64,000 bases of DNA from Streptomyces luteolus (GCF_029968015.1 NZ_JASCIS010000001.1:1-64000), one strand, 5' to 3'; shown: positions 33,875 through 43,115, numbered from the stretch's first letter. Notes: generated from the sequence alone by a model not told the origin. Numbers and translations: made by a program.

Positions 33875-34636
33875 ATGGAGACGCCTGACAACGCCAAGGA
33901 CGCTGCCGCCGAAGCGACCCCCGAAGCCACCGCCGCACCCACTGGAATCGCCGCCCAGGACTGGGCCACGGCCTCCGCGGACCCGACCTACCGCGCCGCC
34001 GTCGTCGACCTGCTCGGTGCTCTCGCGTACGGCGAGCTCGCGGCGTTCGAGCGGCTCGCTGAGGACGCGAAGCTCGCCCCGACCCTGGCCGACAAGGCGG
34101 AGCTGGCGAAGATGGCGTCGGCCGAGTTCCACCACTTCGACCAGCTGACGGGCCGGCTCGCGGAGATCGGCGCCGAGCCGACCGAGGCCATGGAGCCGTT
34201 CGTCGCCGCCCTCGACGGCTTCCACCGCCAGACCGCGCCGTCGGACTGGCTGGAGGGCCTGGTCAAGGCGTACGTCGGTGACTCCATCGCGAGCGACTTC
34301 TACCGTGAGGTCGCCGCCCGCCTCGACTCCGACAGCCGCAAGCTGGTGCTCGCCGTCCTCGACGACACCGGGCACGCGAGCTTCGCGGTGGAGAAGGTGC
34401 GCGCCGCGATCGAGTCCGACCCGCGCGTGGGCGGGCGGCTCGCGCTGTGGGCGCGGCGGCTGATGGGCGAGGCCCTGTCGCAGTCGCAGCGCGTGGTCGC
34501 GGACCGGGACGCCCTGTCGACGATGCTGGTCGGCGGCGTCGCCGACGGCTTCGACCTCGCCGAGGTCGGCCGGATGTTCTCCCGCATCACCGAGGCCCAC
34601 ACGAAGCGGATGGCTGCGCTGGGCTTGGCGGCGTAA
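33875..34636 (+). CDS. Ferritin-like fold protein
   Basis: The product has 253 residues from ATG 33875. A disordered Ala/Thr/Pro N-terminus precedes a four-helix bundle. Potential di-iron ligands sit in LAYGELAAFERLAEDA, MASAEFHHFDQL and LDDTGHASFAVEKV, the pattern of E, ExxH-like and final H seen in ferritin-like and MiaE-type proteins. A hydroxylase or iron-handling role is possible but unproven. It is divergent from the helicase gene across a 438-bp region in which I see no other gene. Confidence 0.8.
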   Translation: METPDNAKDAAAEATPEATAAPTGIAAQDWATASADPTYRAAVVDLLGALAYGELAAFERLAEDAKLAPTLADKAELAKMASAEFHHFDQLTGRLAEIGAEPTEAMEPFVAALDGFHRQTAPSDWLEGLVKAYVGDSIASDFYREVAARLDSDSRKLVLAVLDDTGHASFAVEKVRAAIESDPRVGGRLALWARRLMGEALSQSQRVVADRDALSTMLVGGVADGFDLAEVGRMFSRITEAHTKRMAALGLAA

Positions 34637-34765
34637 GTGTTCTTACGGGGGTGTCCGGCGCCGTCGACTCGGGCACCGTCTCGGGGGCTCCGCCCCCGGA
34701 CCCCCGTATCCCCGTTTCTCTGCCCAGGCCGAGATCCGGTGCCGCGCCGTCGTGGCTGGGCGCGC

Positions 34766-34799
34766 AGTTCCCCGCGCCCCTGTAGGGGCGCGGGGAACT
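34766..34799. repeat. Perfect intergenic palindrome (possible terminator)
   Basis: AGTTCCCCGCGCCCC and GGGGCGCGGGGAACT form a perfect 15-bp stem with a TGTA loop between convergent genes. The same core is seen at 8080 and 8156. Upstream, 34,680-34,712 (GGGGGCTCCGCCCCCGGA) is another member of the composite repeat family found at 22,039. Confidence 0.85.
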
Positions 34800-34801
34800 C
34801 G

Positions 34802-35074
34802 CTACGCCGCCGAAGTGGGCCGGGCCGTCCGCCTCGGCTGCGGGCGGAGCAGCAGGGACAGCAAGGCTGTCGCCAGGGTCGCCGCGCCGAACAGCGTCGC
34901 CAGGACGTATCCGGAACCCAGCGCCGAGTGCGTGATGAACGCGCCGAGCAGGGCGCTCGCCACGCCGGTGGCGAAGACGAGGTTGCGGGCCGGGAGCCGG
35001 TGGGCGAGCCGGTGGTCGGCGGCCCAGGCCAGAGCCAGACCGAGCAGTACGGAGCCGAGCGTCTCCCAGATCAT
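34802..35074 (-). CDS. Small three-helix membrane protein
   Basis: The product has 90 residues from ATG 35074, with GGAGGAC upstream. Three hydrophobic helices (about 3-20, 32-55, 58-78) are followed by a basic Arg/Pro tail. The GSVLLGLALAWAADHRL opening loosely recalls GlsB/YeaQ-type 'transglycosylase-associated' membrane proteins, but the signature is weak. Function unknown. Confidence 0.75.
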   Translation of the reverse strand: MIWETLGSVLLGLALAWAADHRLAHRLPARNLVFATGVASALLGAFITHSALGSGYVLATLFGAATLATALLSLLLRPQPRRTARPTSAA

Positions 35075-35220
35075 GTGTCCTCCCACGCCGGCCGGGTGCA
35101 ATCGGTCCTAGCCCGTCCTACCCGAGGTGGCCGGAATGCAATCCTCCGTCTCACCGCTCCGGCGGACCGGCGACGGCGTACGAGCACACCAGGTCAGGGG
35201 GATGTTTCCGCCCGACACAC

Positions 35221-35262
35221 AAGGGCGCGGCCCGGTGGGTTGTCCCACCGGGCCGCGCCCTT
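35221..35262 (-). terminator. Terminator of the DUF3107 gene
   Basis: AAGGGCGCGGCCCGGTGGG pairs perfectly with CCCACCGGGCCGCGCCCTT around a TTGT loop (19-bp stem), 25 nt after the DUF3107 stop. Confidence 0.9.
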
Positions 35263-35287
35263 CGTGCTGTGCTGCTCGCTCGCGTGC

Positions 35288-35515
35288 TCAGAGAGCGCTG
35301 AAGCCCACCTTGCGCGCGGTCGGCTCGCCGAGCTCGACATACGCGAGCTTGCCGGCCGGAACCAGGACCTTGCGGCCGTGGTCGTCCACGAGAGTGAGCA
35401 GCTCGGTCTTGCCGCTCAGCGCCTCGGCCACCGCCTTCTCGACTTCCTCGGCGGTCTGGGCGCTCTCCAGAACGATCTCGCGGGGCGCGTACTGCACGCC
35501 GATCTTGACCTCCAC
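35288..35515 (-). CDS. DUF3107 small conserved protein
   Basis: The product has 75 residues from GTG 35515, with GGAGGGAC at ideal spacing. The whole protein is one small alpha/beta domain (VEVKIGVQYAPREIVLES, EEVEKAVAEAL, KVLVPAGKLAYVELG). DUF3107 is widespread in actinobacteria, usually next to the TetR gene and helicase seen here. Function unknown. It lies 193 bp downstream of the TetR gene. Confidence 0.88.
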   Translation of the reverse strand: MEVKIGVQYAPREIVLESAQTAEEVEKAVAEALSGKTELLTLVDDHGRKVLVPAGKLAYVELGEPTARKVGFSAL

Positions 35516-35708
35516 GGCTTTGTCCCTCCGACGGTCAGTGATGTGCGCGGCCGTCCGCGCCGTACTCCGCACACATTAGCCCGGTGAGGGGACTGGTAAG
35601 CCGTGCTGCTGCACGCTCGCAGCGAACACGCCCCGGCGACCGGCGCCGCGTCGACCGGCGCTGCCTGTGCGGCCCTCAGTGCGGTCGCAGTGCGGCCTCA
35701 GTACGGCA

Positions 35709-36356
35709 TCAGTGCTGCGACTGCTCCGAGCCGTGCAGCGGGAAGCCCGCGATGCCGCGCCAGGCGAGCGAGGTGAGCAGCTCCACCGCCTTGTCGCGGT
35801 CGACCTTGCTGTCGCTGGAGAGCCAGTAGCGCGCGACCACCTGCGAGAGGCCGCCGAGCCCGACGCCGAGGAGCATCGCCTCGTCCTTGGGCAGTCCGGT
35901 GTCCTCGGCGATCACCTCGCCGAACGCCTCCGCGCACTCCAGGGTGACCTTCTCGACGCGCTCGCGGACCGCGGGCTCGTTCGTCAGGTCGGACTCGAAG
36001 ACGAGGCGGAAGGCTCCGCCCTCGTCCTGGACGTAGCTGAAGTACGCGTCCATCGTCGCGGCGACCCGGAGCTTGTTGTCCGTCGTGGACGCCAGTGCCG
36101 TACGGATGGACTGCAGCAGGGCGTCGCAGTGCTGGTCGAGGAGCGCCAGGTAGAGGTCGAGCTTGCCCGGGAAGTGCTGGTAGAGCACGGGCTTGCTGAC
36201 GCCGGCCCGCTCCGCGATGTCGTCCATCGCCGCCGCGTGGTACCCCTGCGCGACGAAGACCTCCTGAGCCGCGCCGAGGAGCTGGTTGCGGCGGGCCCGG
36301 CGCGGCAGGCGCGTGCCCCGCGGGCGCGCCGCATCTGTCTGCTCGATGGCTGTCAC
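35709..36356 (-). CDS. TetR-family transcriptional regulator
   Basis: The product has 215 residues from GTG 36356, preceded by GGGAGG; an upstream ATG (36368) lacks a site. The HTH is RRNQLLGAAQEVFVAQGYHAAAMDDIAERAGVSKPVLYQHFPGKLDLYLALL (about 18-70), with the canonical GVSKPVLYQHF recognition helix. The C-terminal domain has the shape of general TetR regulators, including FRLVFESDLTNEP. Its gene order with DUF3107 and a divergent hydrolase is conserved in streptomycetes. Ligand unknown. Confidence 0.87.
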   Translation of the reverse strand: MTAIEQTDAARPRGTRLPRRARRNQLLGAAQEVFVAQGYHAAAMDDIAERAGVSKPVLYQHFPGKLDLYLALLDQHCDALLQSIRTALASTTDNKLRVAATMDAYFSYVQDEGGAFRLVFESDLTNEPAVRERVEKVTLECAEAFGEVIAEDTGLPKDEAMLLGVGLGGLSQVVARYWLSSDSKVDRDKAVELLTSLAWRGIAGFPLHGSEQSQH

Positions 36357-36623
36357 GCCGCCTCCCATGTCATTGAGCACGGCCTTGACGCATTCGCTTG
36401 ATACATCCAAGGGCCGTTCCGTGTGCGGTGTGCTGCCGCGCCGCCATCGTACTTTTCGGTAACCGTCGTGTGCGCGGTGCGGACCGAGAATTTCACGGAG
36501 CGGACGGGGGACAAGGCTCCTGTTAGGGCGAGAAAAGCTGATATCGCGGGCTGTCGGGCAAGCCACGGATCCGCTCGCGCGAGGACGGCCACGCGTGCGT
36601 GCGGGTGCCGTGGTCGGCGCAGG

Positions 36624-36842
36624 TCAGCGGTAGTCGTCCTCGTCCAGGTCGACGACGCGGGCCTGCTCGGCGGCGTCCGCCGGGTTCGCGGTGGAGGGGT
36701 CGTAGTGGGGGAGGGGTTCGTCGCGCTCCTGGCGCAGATCGGTGTGCTGCTCGGCGGCGTCGGCTTCCGGCGTCTCCTCGTCGAGGTCAGCCTCGGGCTC
36801 TTCCGGATCGAAGGTCTCGGGGTCGCTCGGGTCGACAGTCAT
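36624..36842 (-). CDS. Small highly acidic protein
   Basis: The product has 72 residues, about one third Asp/Glu, with no hydrophobic core (MTVDPSDPETFDPEEPEAD...). AAAGGGGAGC precedes the ATG. It ends in RVVDLDEDDYR, which looks like a conserved C-terminal peptide. It is likely an intrinsically disordered protein. Function unknown. Confidence 0.75.
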   Translation of the reverse strand: MTVDPSDPETFDPEEPEADLDEETPEADAAEQHTDLRQERDEPLPHYDPSTANPADAAEQARVVDLDEDDYR

Positions 36843-37020
36843 GCTGGCTCCCCTTTCCGGTGCGGGCGCCCTACACGAGGAAGTGTCCCGCTCTCTCTAT
36901 GAGCCTAGGAGAGTCCCTTTCATGGCGCTATGTCATCCGGTGGCCGACATGACGTGGCCGATCGGGCCTGTGACGGCGAACACGTGATCCAACGCGTGAT
37001 CGTCTCGTAACATTGCCACC

Positions 37021-38085
37021 ATGTCGTCGACCGAGCTGCCGGGAGCCCTCGCCGCCGCGGTGACCCCCAGAACGCTGCCTGTCCGGGTCGCCGAGGGGGA
37101 GCGCATGCGTGCGGTGACCCTGCCGGGGCTCACGCTGTCCGTGCGCTCCAGGCCGGGGACTGCGGAAGGGCTGCCGCCCGCGCTGTACGTCCACGGGCTC
37201 GGCGGCTCCTCGCAGAACTGGTCGGACCTGATGCCGCTGCTCGCGGACGCCGTGGACGGGGAGGCCCTCGACCTGCCGGGTTTCGGTGACTCCCCGCCGC
37301 CCGACGACGGCAACTACTCCGTGACCGGGCACGCGCGCGCGGTGATCCGGCTCCTCGACGCCGCCGGGCGCGGGCCCGTGCATCTCTTCGGGAACTCGAT
37401 GGGCGGGGCCGTCGCCACCCGCGTAGCGGCCGTACGACCCGATCTGGTGCGGACGCTGACGCTGGTCTCGCCCGCCCTGCCCGAGCTGCGGGTGCAGCGC
37501 ACGGCGGTGCCCACCGCGCTGCTCGCGGTGCCCGGCATCGCCCAGCTCTTCGCGCGCCTCACCAGGGACTGGACGCCCGAGCAGCGCACCCGCGGCGTGC
37601 TCGGGCTCTGCTACGGCGACCCCGGGCGCGTCACCCCCGAGGGCCTCGCCAACGCGGTGCACGAGATGGAGCGCAGGCTTCAACTCCCCTATTTCTGGGA
37701 CGCCATGGCGCGCTCGGCCCGTGGCATCGTGGACGCGTACACGCTCGGCGGGCAGCACGGGCTGTGGCGGCAGGCCGAGCGGGTGCTCGCACCGACCCTG
37801 CTCGTCTACGGTGGACGGGACCTGCTGGTGTCGTCCCGCATGGCGCAGAAGGCGGCGCGGTCCTTCCGGGACTCCCGGCTGCTGACCCTGCCGGACGCGG
37901 GGCACGTGGCGATGATGGAGTATCCGGACACGGTGGCCGCGGCCTTCCGCGACCTGCTCGCGGAACACGACGCGACGCACGGCGCGACGCACGACGCGGA
38001 ACACAGCGCGACGCATGAAGCGGCGCACGACGCGGCGCACGATGTGACGCACGATGTGACGCACGACTCGACTTCGGGGAGCTGA
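37021..38085 (+). CDS. Alpha/beta-hydrolase with a periodic histidine tail
   Basis: The product has 354 residues. The hydrolase core is complete: YVHGLGGSSQNW, nucleophile elbow GNSMGG (Ser126), GGRDLLVSS for the acid and DAGHVAMME for the His. A lid region lies at about 150-240. After residue 314 comes a tail in which His recurs every fourth residue (316 to 348, nine histidines), written as HDAT, HGAT, HDAE and similar words. On a helix these would form one metal-binding face. It is followed after 8 bp by the DUF3152 gene, so an operon is likely. Confidence 0.87.
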   Translation: MSSTELPGALAAAVTPRTLPVRVAEGERMRAVTLPGLTLSVRSRPGTAEGLPPALYVHGLGGSSQNWSDLMPLLADAVDGEALDLPGFGDSPPPDDGNYSVTGHARAVIRLLDAAGRGPVHLFGNSMGGAVATRVAAVRPDLVRTLTLVSPALPELRVQRTAVPTALLAVPGIAQLFARLTRDWTPEQRTRGVLGLCYGDPGRVTPEGLANAVHEMERRLQLPYFWDAMARSARGIVDAYTLGGQHGLWRQAERVLAPTLLVYGGRDLLVSSRMAQKAARSFRDSRLLTLPDAGHVAMMEYPDTVAAAFRDLLAEHDATHGATHDAEHSATHEAAHDAAHDVTHDVTHDSTSGS

Positions 38086-38093
38086 GGGGGCGC

Positions 38094-39392
38094 GTGGGAC
38101 GGCACTCACGGCGGGGGGCCGCCGAGAAGTCCGACACCGGGGCCGTGCCGGTCGCGCAGCCCGCGCAGCCCGCGCAGGGTCCCGGCTCCGGGCGCCGTAG
38201 GCGCGGCGCACCGGGCCGGGCTCCTCGCGAGGAGGGCTCGCGCCCCGCGCCGCCCGAAGGGCCGCGCCCGCACCCCGAGCACCGTGAACAGGGCGGCGCC
38301 TGGGGCGAGTTGGGCACCGGGGCGTATGTGACGCCGAACCCTTCCCAGCCCCTTGGGCAGTCCCGTATACCTGGCCCGCGGCACGAGTACGTCGCGGCCT
38401 TCGACGGACTCGACCCGCACGGCCCGGACCGCGACCCGGACGACGTGTTCGCCGCCGGCGCCCCGCCCAGGCGGCCCACGGACGCGGACGACCCGTACGA
38501 CGGCCTCGCCGACCGGGATCCCGATGGCGAGGCCGAGGACTTTCCGGCCGAACAGCCCGATGCCGTACGGGAGAAGAGCGGCCGGGGCCGCGCCTTCGCC
38601 GGGATCGCCGCGGCCGCGGTGACGACCGTGCTCGCGGGCGTCGTCGCCGTGCAGGTCGCCGGCAGTGACGGCGACGCCCGCGCCGGAGCCGTCGACGCCG
38701 GTGAGGTGCGCGAGCAGGCCGAGGCGGCGTCCGACGCGTCCCGTGACGCCGAGCGCCCGCCGCCGTCCGAACCGGCCGCCGAGCCGAAGCCGGAGACGTA
38801 CGAGCAGAAGATGGGCAAGAAGGTCCCGCTCGACCCGGACCTGAAGGGCGGCGGGAAGTTCGAGGCCATCGGCGGCTTCGACAAGGCGCCCGGCACCGGC
38901 GAGAGGTTCCGGTACCGCGTGGACGTCGAGAAGGGGCTCGGCCTCGACGGGAAGATGTTCGCGCAGGCCGTGCAGAAGACCCTGAACGACGAACGGAGTT
39001 GGGCGCACGGCGGCGCCAGGACCTTCGAGCGGGTCTCCAGCGGCGAGACCGACTTCGTGATCACGCTCGCCAGTCCGGGCACGACCGACGTGTGGTGCGC
39101 CAAGTCAGGGCTCGACACCAGCGTCGACAACGTCTCCTGCGACTCCGCCGCCACGGAGCGCATCATGATCAACGCCTACCGCTGGGCGCAGGGTGCGAAG
39201 CCGTACGGCGACGCCATCCACGCGTACCGCCAGATGCTCATCAACCACGAGGTGGGCCACCGGCTCGGCTACAACCACGTGATGTGCAGCAACGACGGGG
39301 CGCTCGCGCCGGTCATGCAGCAGCAGACCAAGTTCCTGGAGCACGACGGCATCAAGTGCCGCCCCAACCCCTGGGCCTTCCCCGGAAATTGA
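38094..39392 (+). CDS. DUF3152 membrane-anchored zincin-like protein
   Basis: The product has 432 residues from GTG. A long disordered cytoplasmic part (1-160) is followed by one transmembrane helix (about 165-187, AGIAAAAVTTVLAGVVAVQVAG) and an extracytoplasmic domain. The latter ends with HEVGHRLGYNH (His385, Glu386, His389, His395), an exact HExxHxxGxxH metzincin zinc signature, and Cys pairs nearby that may form disulfides. DUF3152 is usually annotated as unknown; zinc-peptidase activity at the cell surface is a sound inference. Confidence 0.85.
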   Translation: MGRHSRRGAAEKSDTGAVPVAQPAQPAQGPGSGRRRRGAPGRAPREEGSRPAPPEGPRPHPEHREQGGAWGELGTGAYVTPNPSQPLGQSRIPGPRHEYVAAFDGLDPHGPDRDPDDVFAAGAPPRRPTDADDPYDGLADRDPDGEAEDFPAEQPDAVREKSGRGRAFAGIAAAAVTTVLAGVVAVQVAGSDGDARAGAVDAGEVREQAEAASDASRDAERPPPSEPAAEPKPETYEQKMGKKVPLDPDLKGGGKFEAIGGFDKAPGTGERFRYRVDVEKGLGLDGKMFAQAVQKTLNDERSWAHGGARTFERVSSGETDFVITLASPGTTDVWCAKSGLDTSVDNVSCDSAATERIMINAYRWAQGAKPYGDAIHAYRQMLINHEVGHRLGYNHVMCSNDGALAPVMQQQTKFLEHDGIKCRPNPWAFPGN

Positions 39393-39582
39393 CGCTCCGT
39401 AGCCGGATCCGCGCTTAGCGCAACAGAACGCCACCCGCGCGCGAAAGTTACGACCGTTCACCCCTTTTGGTGGCGCGGCGGACGACTGTCCATCGTGTCA
39501 CCGCCGTCCCCGCGTACGTTCGTCCCGCTGCGGGCCGACCGAGCAACGGCGGCCCCCCACAAGGGAGATCGGGGGTGTACTC

Positions 39583-41412
39583 GTGCGCATCGGACTGCTC
39601 ACGGAGGGTGGCTACCCGTATGTGACCGGTGAGGCCAGGCTCTGGTGCGACCGGCTCGTGCGCGGCCTTGAGCAGCACGCCTTCGACGTGTTCGCCCTGA
39701 CCCGCAGCGCCCACCAGGAGCAGCAGGGGTGGATCGAACTGCCGCCCCAGGTACACCGGGTGCGCACCGCGCCGCTGTGGAGCGCCGACGACGGCTCCGG
39801 CCGCGGCGGCCGGCTCGGTGACGGCACGGGCTACCGCCGCCGGCAGCGGCGCCGCTTCGCCGAGCACTACGGCGAGCTGGCCGCCGCGATCTGCGCGGGC
39901 GCTGCGGGCGCTGCGGGCTCGTCGGGCGCTGCGGGCTCGGCGGGTGACGGCTCCGCCGAAGTGGCGGACCGTTTCGCCAGCGCTCTCTACGGGCTCGCCG
40001 AACTCGCCCGTGACGAGGGCGGACTCGCCGTCGCGCTGCGCTCCGAGACCGCCGTGCGCGCCCTGGAACGCGCCTGCCGCGCCCCCGGCGCCGCCCGCGC
40101 CGCGCACGAGGCCCGCGTCCCCGATCTCCTGGTCGTCGCGGCGCAGTTGGAGCAGGCGCTGCGGCCCCTCTCCCTCGACTGGTACGAGGACGAGGAGGGC
40201 GGGCTCGGCTCCGTCGACCTCTGCCACGCCGCCTCCGGCGGCTGCGCCGCACTGCCCGGACTGCTCGCCCAGCACTTCTTCGGGGTGCCGCTGCTCGTCA
40301 CGGAGTACGGCGTGCAGCTGCGCGCGCACTACCTCGCGGGCGCCGGTGAGCAGGCGGGTGCTCCGGCGCGTGCGCTGGTCGCCGCCTTCCACGGCCGGCT
40401 CGCCGCGGAGGTGTACCGGCAGGCCGCGCTGATCACCCCGGGCAACACGCACGCCCGCCGCTGGCAGGAGAAGTGCGGTGCCGATCGGGCCAAGCTGCGC
40501 ACCGTCTACCCGGGCATGGCCGCCGGCCGGTTCGCCGAGGTCGGGGAGGCCGGGGCGGACCAGGCGGACCCGGACACCCTGCTGTGGGTGGGCCGGATCG
40601 AGCCCGCCAAGGACCTGGTCGGACTCCTGCACGCCTTCGCCGAGGTGCGCAAGGAGGAGCCGAAGGCGCGGCTGCGGATCGTCGGCGCACTGGCGCACGG
40701 CGAGGAGTGCGAGACCTATCTCGCGCACTGCCGCGCGCTGGCCGCGCAGCTCTTCCCGGACGAGGCGGACGGTGTGCACGCGGTGGGCGACAACCCGGTC
40801 TCCTTCGAGGAGTTGGGTGGCCCCGAGGTGCCCGAGCTCCCGGACGCGTACGGGGCGGGCAGCGTCGTCGTCCTCTCCAGCGTCGTGGAGGGCTTCCCGA
40901 TCAGCCTCGTCGAGGCGATGTTCTGCGGGCGGGCCACCGTGTCCACCGACACCGGCGCGGTCGTCGAGGTCATCGGCGGTACGGGGCTCGTCGTCCCGCC
41001 GCGCAACCCCAAGGCGCTCGCCGACGCGTGCGTGGCGCTGCTGCGCGACCCCGAGCGCCGTGAGCGCCTGGGCGCGGCCGCCCGCGCGCGGGCCCTCGAA
41101 CTCTTCACCGTGGAGCAGAACATCGCCGCCTTCCACGGCATCTACCTGGAGATCGTCTCGCACTGCCCCGTACGCAGGGATGTCCTGGACGAGGACGGCG
41201 ATCCGCTGCCCTTCGCCAATCCCGCGGAGACGCACGTGGCGGGCCGCTGGTCCACCGCACCCGGCACGGACGGCGAAGCCGGGCCGCGATTCGGCCAGTG
41301 GCTCGCCGCGCGCAAGGGGACGCGGAGCGGGCCGAGTTGGGCCGCGAGCGGGACCACCGCGCCTGAGGGCGAGCCGGTGGCCGCCGCCGCGGCCGGCGAG
41401 GGGGAGGCATGA
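39583..41412 (+). CDS. PelF-like GT4 glycosyltransferase (DUF3492)
   Basis: The product has 609 residues from GTG. The N-terminal DUF3492 domain begins RIGLLTEGGYPYVTGEARLWCDRLVRGL and has TEYGVQLRAHYL. The C-terminal GT-B half has LLWVGRIEPAKDLVGLLHAF and the donor-site ExxE region SSVVEGFPISLVEAMFCGRATV. PelF polymerises the partially acetylated GalNAc/GlcN Pel exopolysaccharide in Pseudomonas and some Gram-positives. An Ala/Gly/Ser insert near residue 107 is low complexity. The stop overlaps the next start (ATGA). It is the first gene of a five-gene overlapping cluster. Confidence 0.85.
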   Translation: MRIGLLTEGGYPYVTGEARLWCDRLVRGLEQHAFDVFALTRSAHQEQQGWIELPPQVHRVRTAPLWSADDGSGRGGRLGDGTGYRRRQRRRFAEHYGELAAAICAGAAGAAGSSGAAGSAGDGSAEVADRFASALYGLAELARDEGGLAVALRSETAVRALERACRAPGAARAAHEARVPDLLVVAAQLEQALRPLSLDWYEDEEGGLGSVDLCHAASGGCAALPGLLAQHFFGVPLLVTEYGVQLRAHYLAGAGEQAGAPARALVAAFHGRLAAEVYRQAALITPGNTHARRWQEKCGADRAKLRTVYPGMAAGRFAEVGEAGADQADPDTLLWVGRIEPAKDLVGLLHAFAEVRKEEPKARLRIVGALAHGEECETYLAHCRALAAQLFPDEADGVHAVGDNPVSFEELGGPEVPELPDAYGAGSVVVLSSVVEGFPISLVEAMFCGRATVSTDTGAVVEVIGGTGLVVPPRNPKALADACVALLRDPERRERLGAAARARALELFTVEQNIAAFHGIYLEIVSHCPVRRDVLDEDGDPLPFANPAETHVAGRWSTAPGTDGEAGPRFGQWLAARKGTRSGPSWAASGTTAPEGEPVAAAAAGEGEA

Positions 41413-41828
41413 ACAAGTTGCTTGCGGCCGTGCGGGACTGGCCGGTGACGCCGAGGAGCCCGGGAAGCTGGGACGCCCGCTCGGCGGCGGCGCTCGCCGC
41501 ACCTGCTCCGGCGCCCGCACCCGCCCTCGCGCCCACCCCTGCGCCGGTCCCCGCTTCCGCGCTCGCGTCCGCCCCGGTTCCCGCCGCCGCGCCCGCGCCT
41601 GCGCCCGTCTCCGCTTCCGCGCCGGCGTCCGCCCCGGTTCCCGCCGCCGCGCCCGCGCCTGCATCCGTCTCCGCTTCCGCGCTGGCGTCCGCCCCGGTTC
41701 CCGCCGCCGCGCCCGCGCCTGCATCCGTCTCCGCTTCCGCGCCCGCGTCCGCCCCGGTTCCCGCCACCGCGCCCGCGTCCCGTTCCGCGTGGTGTGCCGC
41801 TTCGGCGGGCGGTGAGGGGGAGGGATGA
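41409..41828 (+). CDS. Ala/Pro/Ser repeat protein in the Pel-like cluster
   Basis: The product has 139 residues, starting and ending in 4-bp overlaps with its neighbours, which argues it is translated. The first 21 residues (MNKLLAAVRDWPVTPRSPGS) look like the only non-repetitive part; the rest is PAP/VPA/SAS sequence from 60-bp DNA repeats. There is no signal peptide or domain. It may be a disordered linker-like protein, or the remnant of a larger gene whose centre collapsed into repeats. Confidence 0.6.
   Translation: MNKLLAAVRDWPVTPRSPGSWDARSAAALAAPAPAPAPALAPTPAPVPASALASAPVPAAAPAPAPVSASAPASAPVPAAAPAPASVSASALASAPVPAAAPAPASVSASAPASAPVPATAPASRSAWCAASAGGEGEG
41530..41785 (+). repeat. 60-bp tandem repeats (about four copies)
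   Basis: The period is exactly 60 bp with only a few substitutions per copy. Each unit includes GTCTCCGCTTCCGCG and CGTCCGCCCCGGTTCCCGCC. 60 is a multiple of 3, so the Ala/Pro/Ser reading frame is kept. Confidence 0.93.
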
Positions 41829-42988
41829 GTGACTCTCGTACGGCGCGTACGGGCATGGCGTCTGACAACGCCCCCGTCGGCGACGCCGAATCCGGTGCCG
41901 GGGTGACGCAGCGCAGGACCGGTCGGCGCGGTGCCGTCGATCCCGTCAAGGCGCTGATCCACCGTCACCGCGGGCTCTGCGAACGCGCCGTCGACCCGCT
42001 GGAGATCGCCGCCGGGCTTGAGGCGCACGGCGTCACCGACCGGACCGCCGCGCGCTACCGGCACCGGGACGTGTTCTCGCTCGCCGAGGAGATGTACGCG
42101 CGCGTGCCCCGTGACGAGCGCCCCTCCGCCATGCGCCCCGCACCCACTGCCGATCCCGCCGCAGGCAGGCCGCCCCGCGCCCACGCCCTGCTGGCGCTGC
42201 TGCCTCCGGCCGTGGGCGTCGGCACCGTGGTCGCGTACGAACTCACGGGCGGGCGCGGCCGGTTGGCCGCACTGGGCGTCGGGATGTTCGCGCTCGCCGT
42301 CGCGCTGCGGATCGCCCTGCGCCGCGGCCCGCTGCGCGCCCGCGGCGGGACCCTGCCCGGCACGCGCGCGTGGACCGTGTTTCTGCTCCTGTACGCACTG
42401 TTCGGCGACGGGCTGCTCCGTGCCGCCCTCGCCGGTGGGCCCGACGCGCCCTGGCCGCCGGACACCGCCACGCTCCTCGGCCTGGCCCTCGCGTACGCGC
42501 CCGCCGTCTGGTGCGCCCGGCTCTTCGCCACGGGCGCGCGGCGGCGGCTCGGCCAGAGCCGGGGCCTGGAGGAGTTCGCGGCCGGGACGCGCCCGCTGCT
42601 GCTCGCCCTGGTCGCGCTGTACGCGGCGGCCGCCGGCGGGCTGCTCGTGCTCGCCGGGCAGGTCCTCGGCCAGGCCGGACCGCCGCTCGGGGCCGTGCTG
42701 CTCTGCGTCCTGCTGCTGCTCGCCCGGATGCTCACCGCGTACGGCTTCCGCGTCGCGCCGGGCTTCGTGCTCGGCGGGGTGTGCGCCCTCGAAGGGCTCG
42801 CCGTCGCCGCGGTGTTCGGGGCGCGGCTGCCCGGCTGCGAGCTGCTCGCCGTACCCGTCGAGACCGTGGGTGCCGGGGCCGTCCCGGCGCTCGCCTGCGG
42901 GGCCGGGGTCCTCGTCCTGCTCGTCGCCGCGACCCGACGCCTCACCCGCGCCTCCGCCCATGCCGCCGGACCGGGGGACTCCCCGTGA
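41825..42988 (+). CDS. Polytopic membrane protein of the Pel-like cluster
   Basis: The product has 387 residues. A cytoplasmic N-domain (1-115) contains DPVKALIHRHRGLCERAVDPLEIAAGLEAHGVTD, which looks like a conserved folded module. It is followed by about eight to ten transmembrane helices of Leu/Ala/Gly. I do not recognise a family. By position between a PelF-like transferase and an epimerase it could supply the membrane export or scaffold role that PelD/E/G play elsewhere, but no sequence evidence shows that. The start overlaps the previous stop (ATGA). Confidence 0.7.
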   Translation: MSDSRTARTGMASDNAPVGDAESGAGVTQRRTGRRGAVDPVKALIHRHRGLCERAVDPLEIAAGLEAHGVTDRTAARYRHRDVFSLAEEMYARVPRDERPSAMRPAPTADPAAGRPPRAHALLALLPPAVGVGTVVAYELTGGRGRLAALGVGMFALAVALRIALRRGPLRARGGTLPGTRAWTVFLLLYALFGDGLLRAALAGGPDAPWPPDTATLLGLALAYAPAVWCARLFATGARRRLGQSRGLEEFAAGTRPLLLALVALYAAAAGGLLVLAGQVLGQAGPPLGAVLLCVLLLLARMLTAYGFRVAPGFVLGGVCALEGLAVAAVFGARLPGCELLAVPVETVGAGAVPALACGAGVLVLLVAATRRLTRASAHAAGPGDSP

Positions 42989-43115
42989 CCCCCCGGCCCG
43001 CCTTGCCCACCGCCCCGTACCACCCCGAACGCTCCCGCGTGGCCGACCCCGCGGGCCTCCACCCCGTGCACCACCCGTGCACCACCCCGTGCAACACCCC
43101 GAAGGAGAACGCCAG

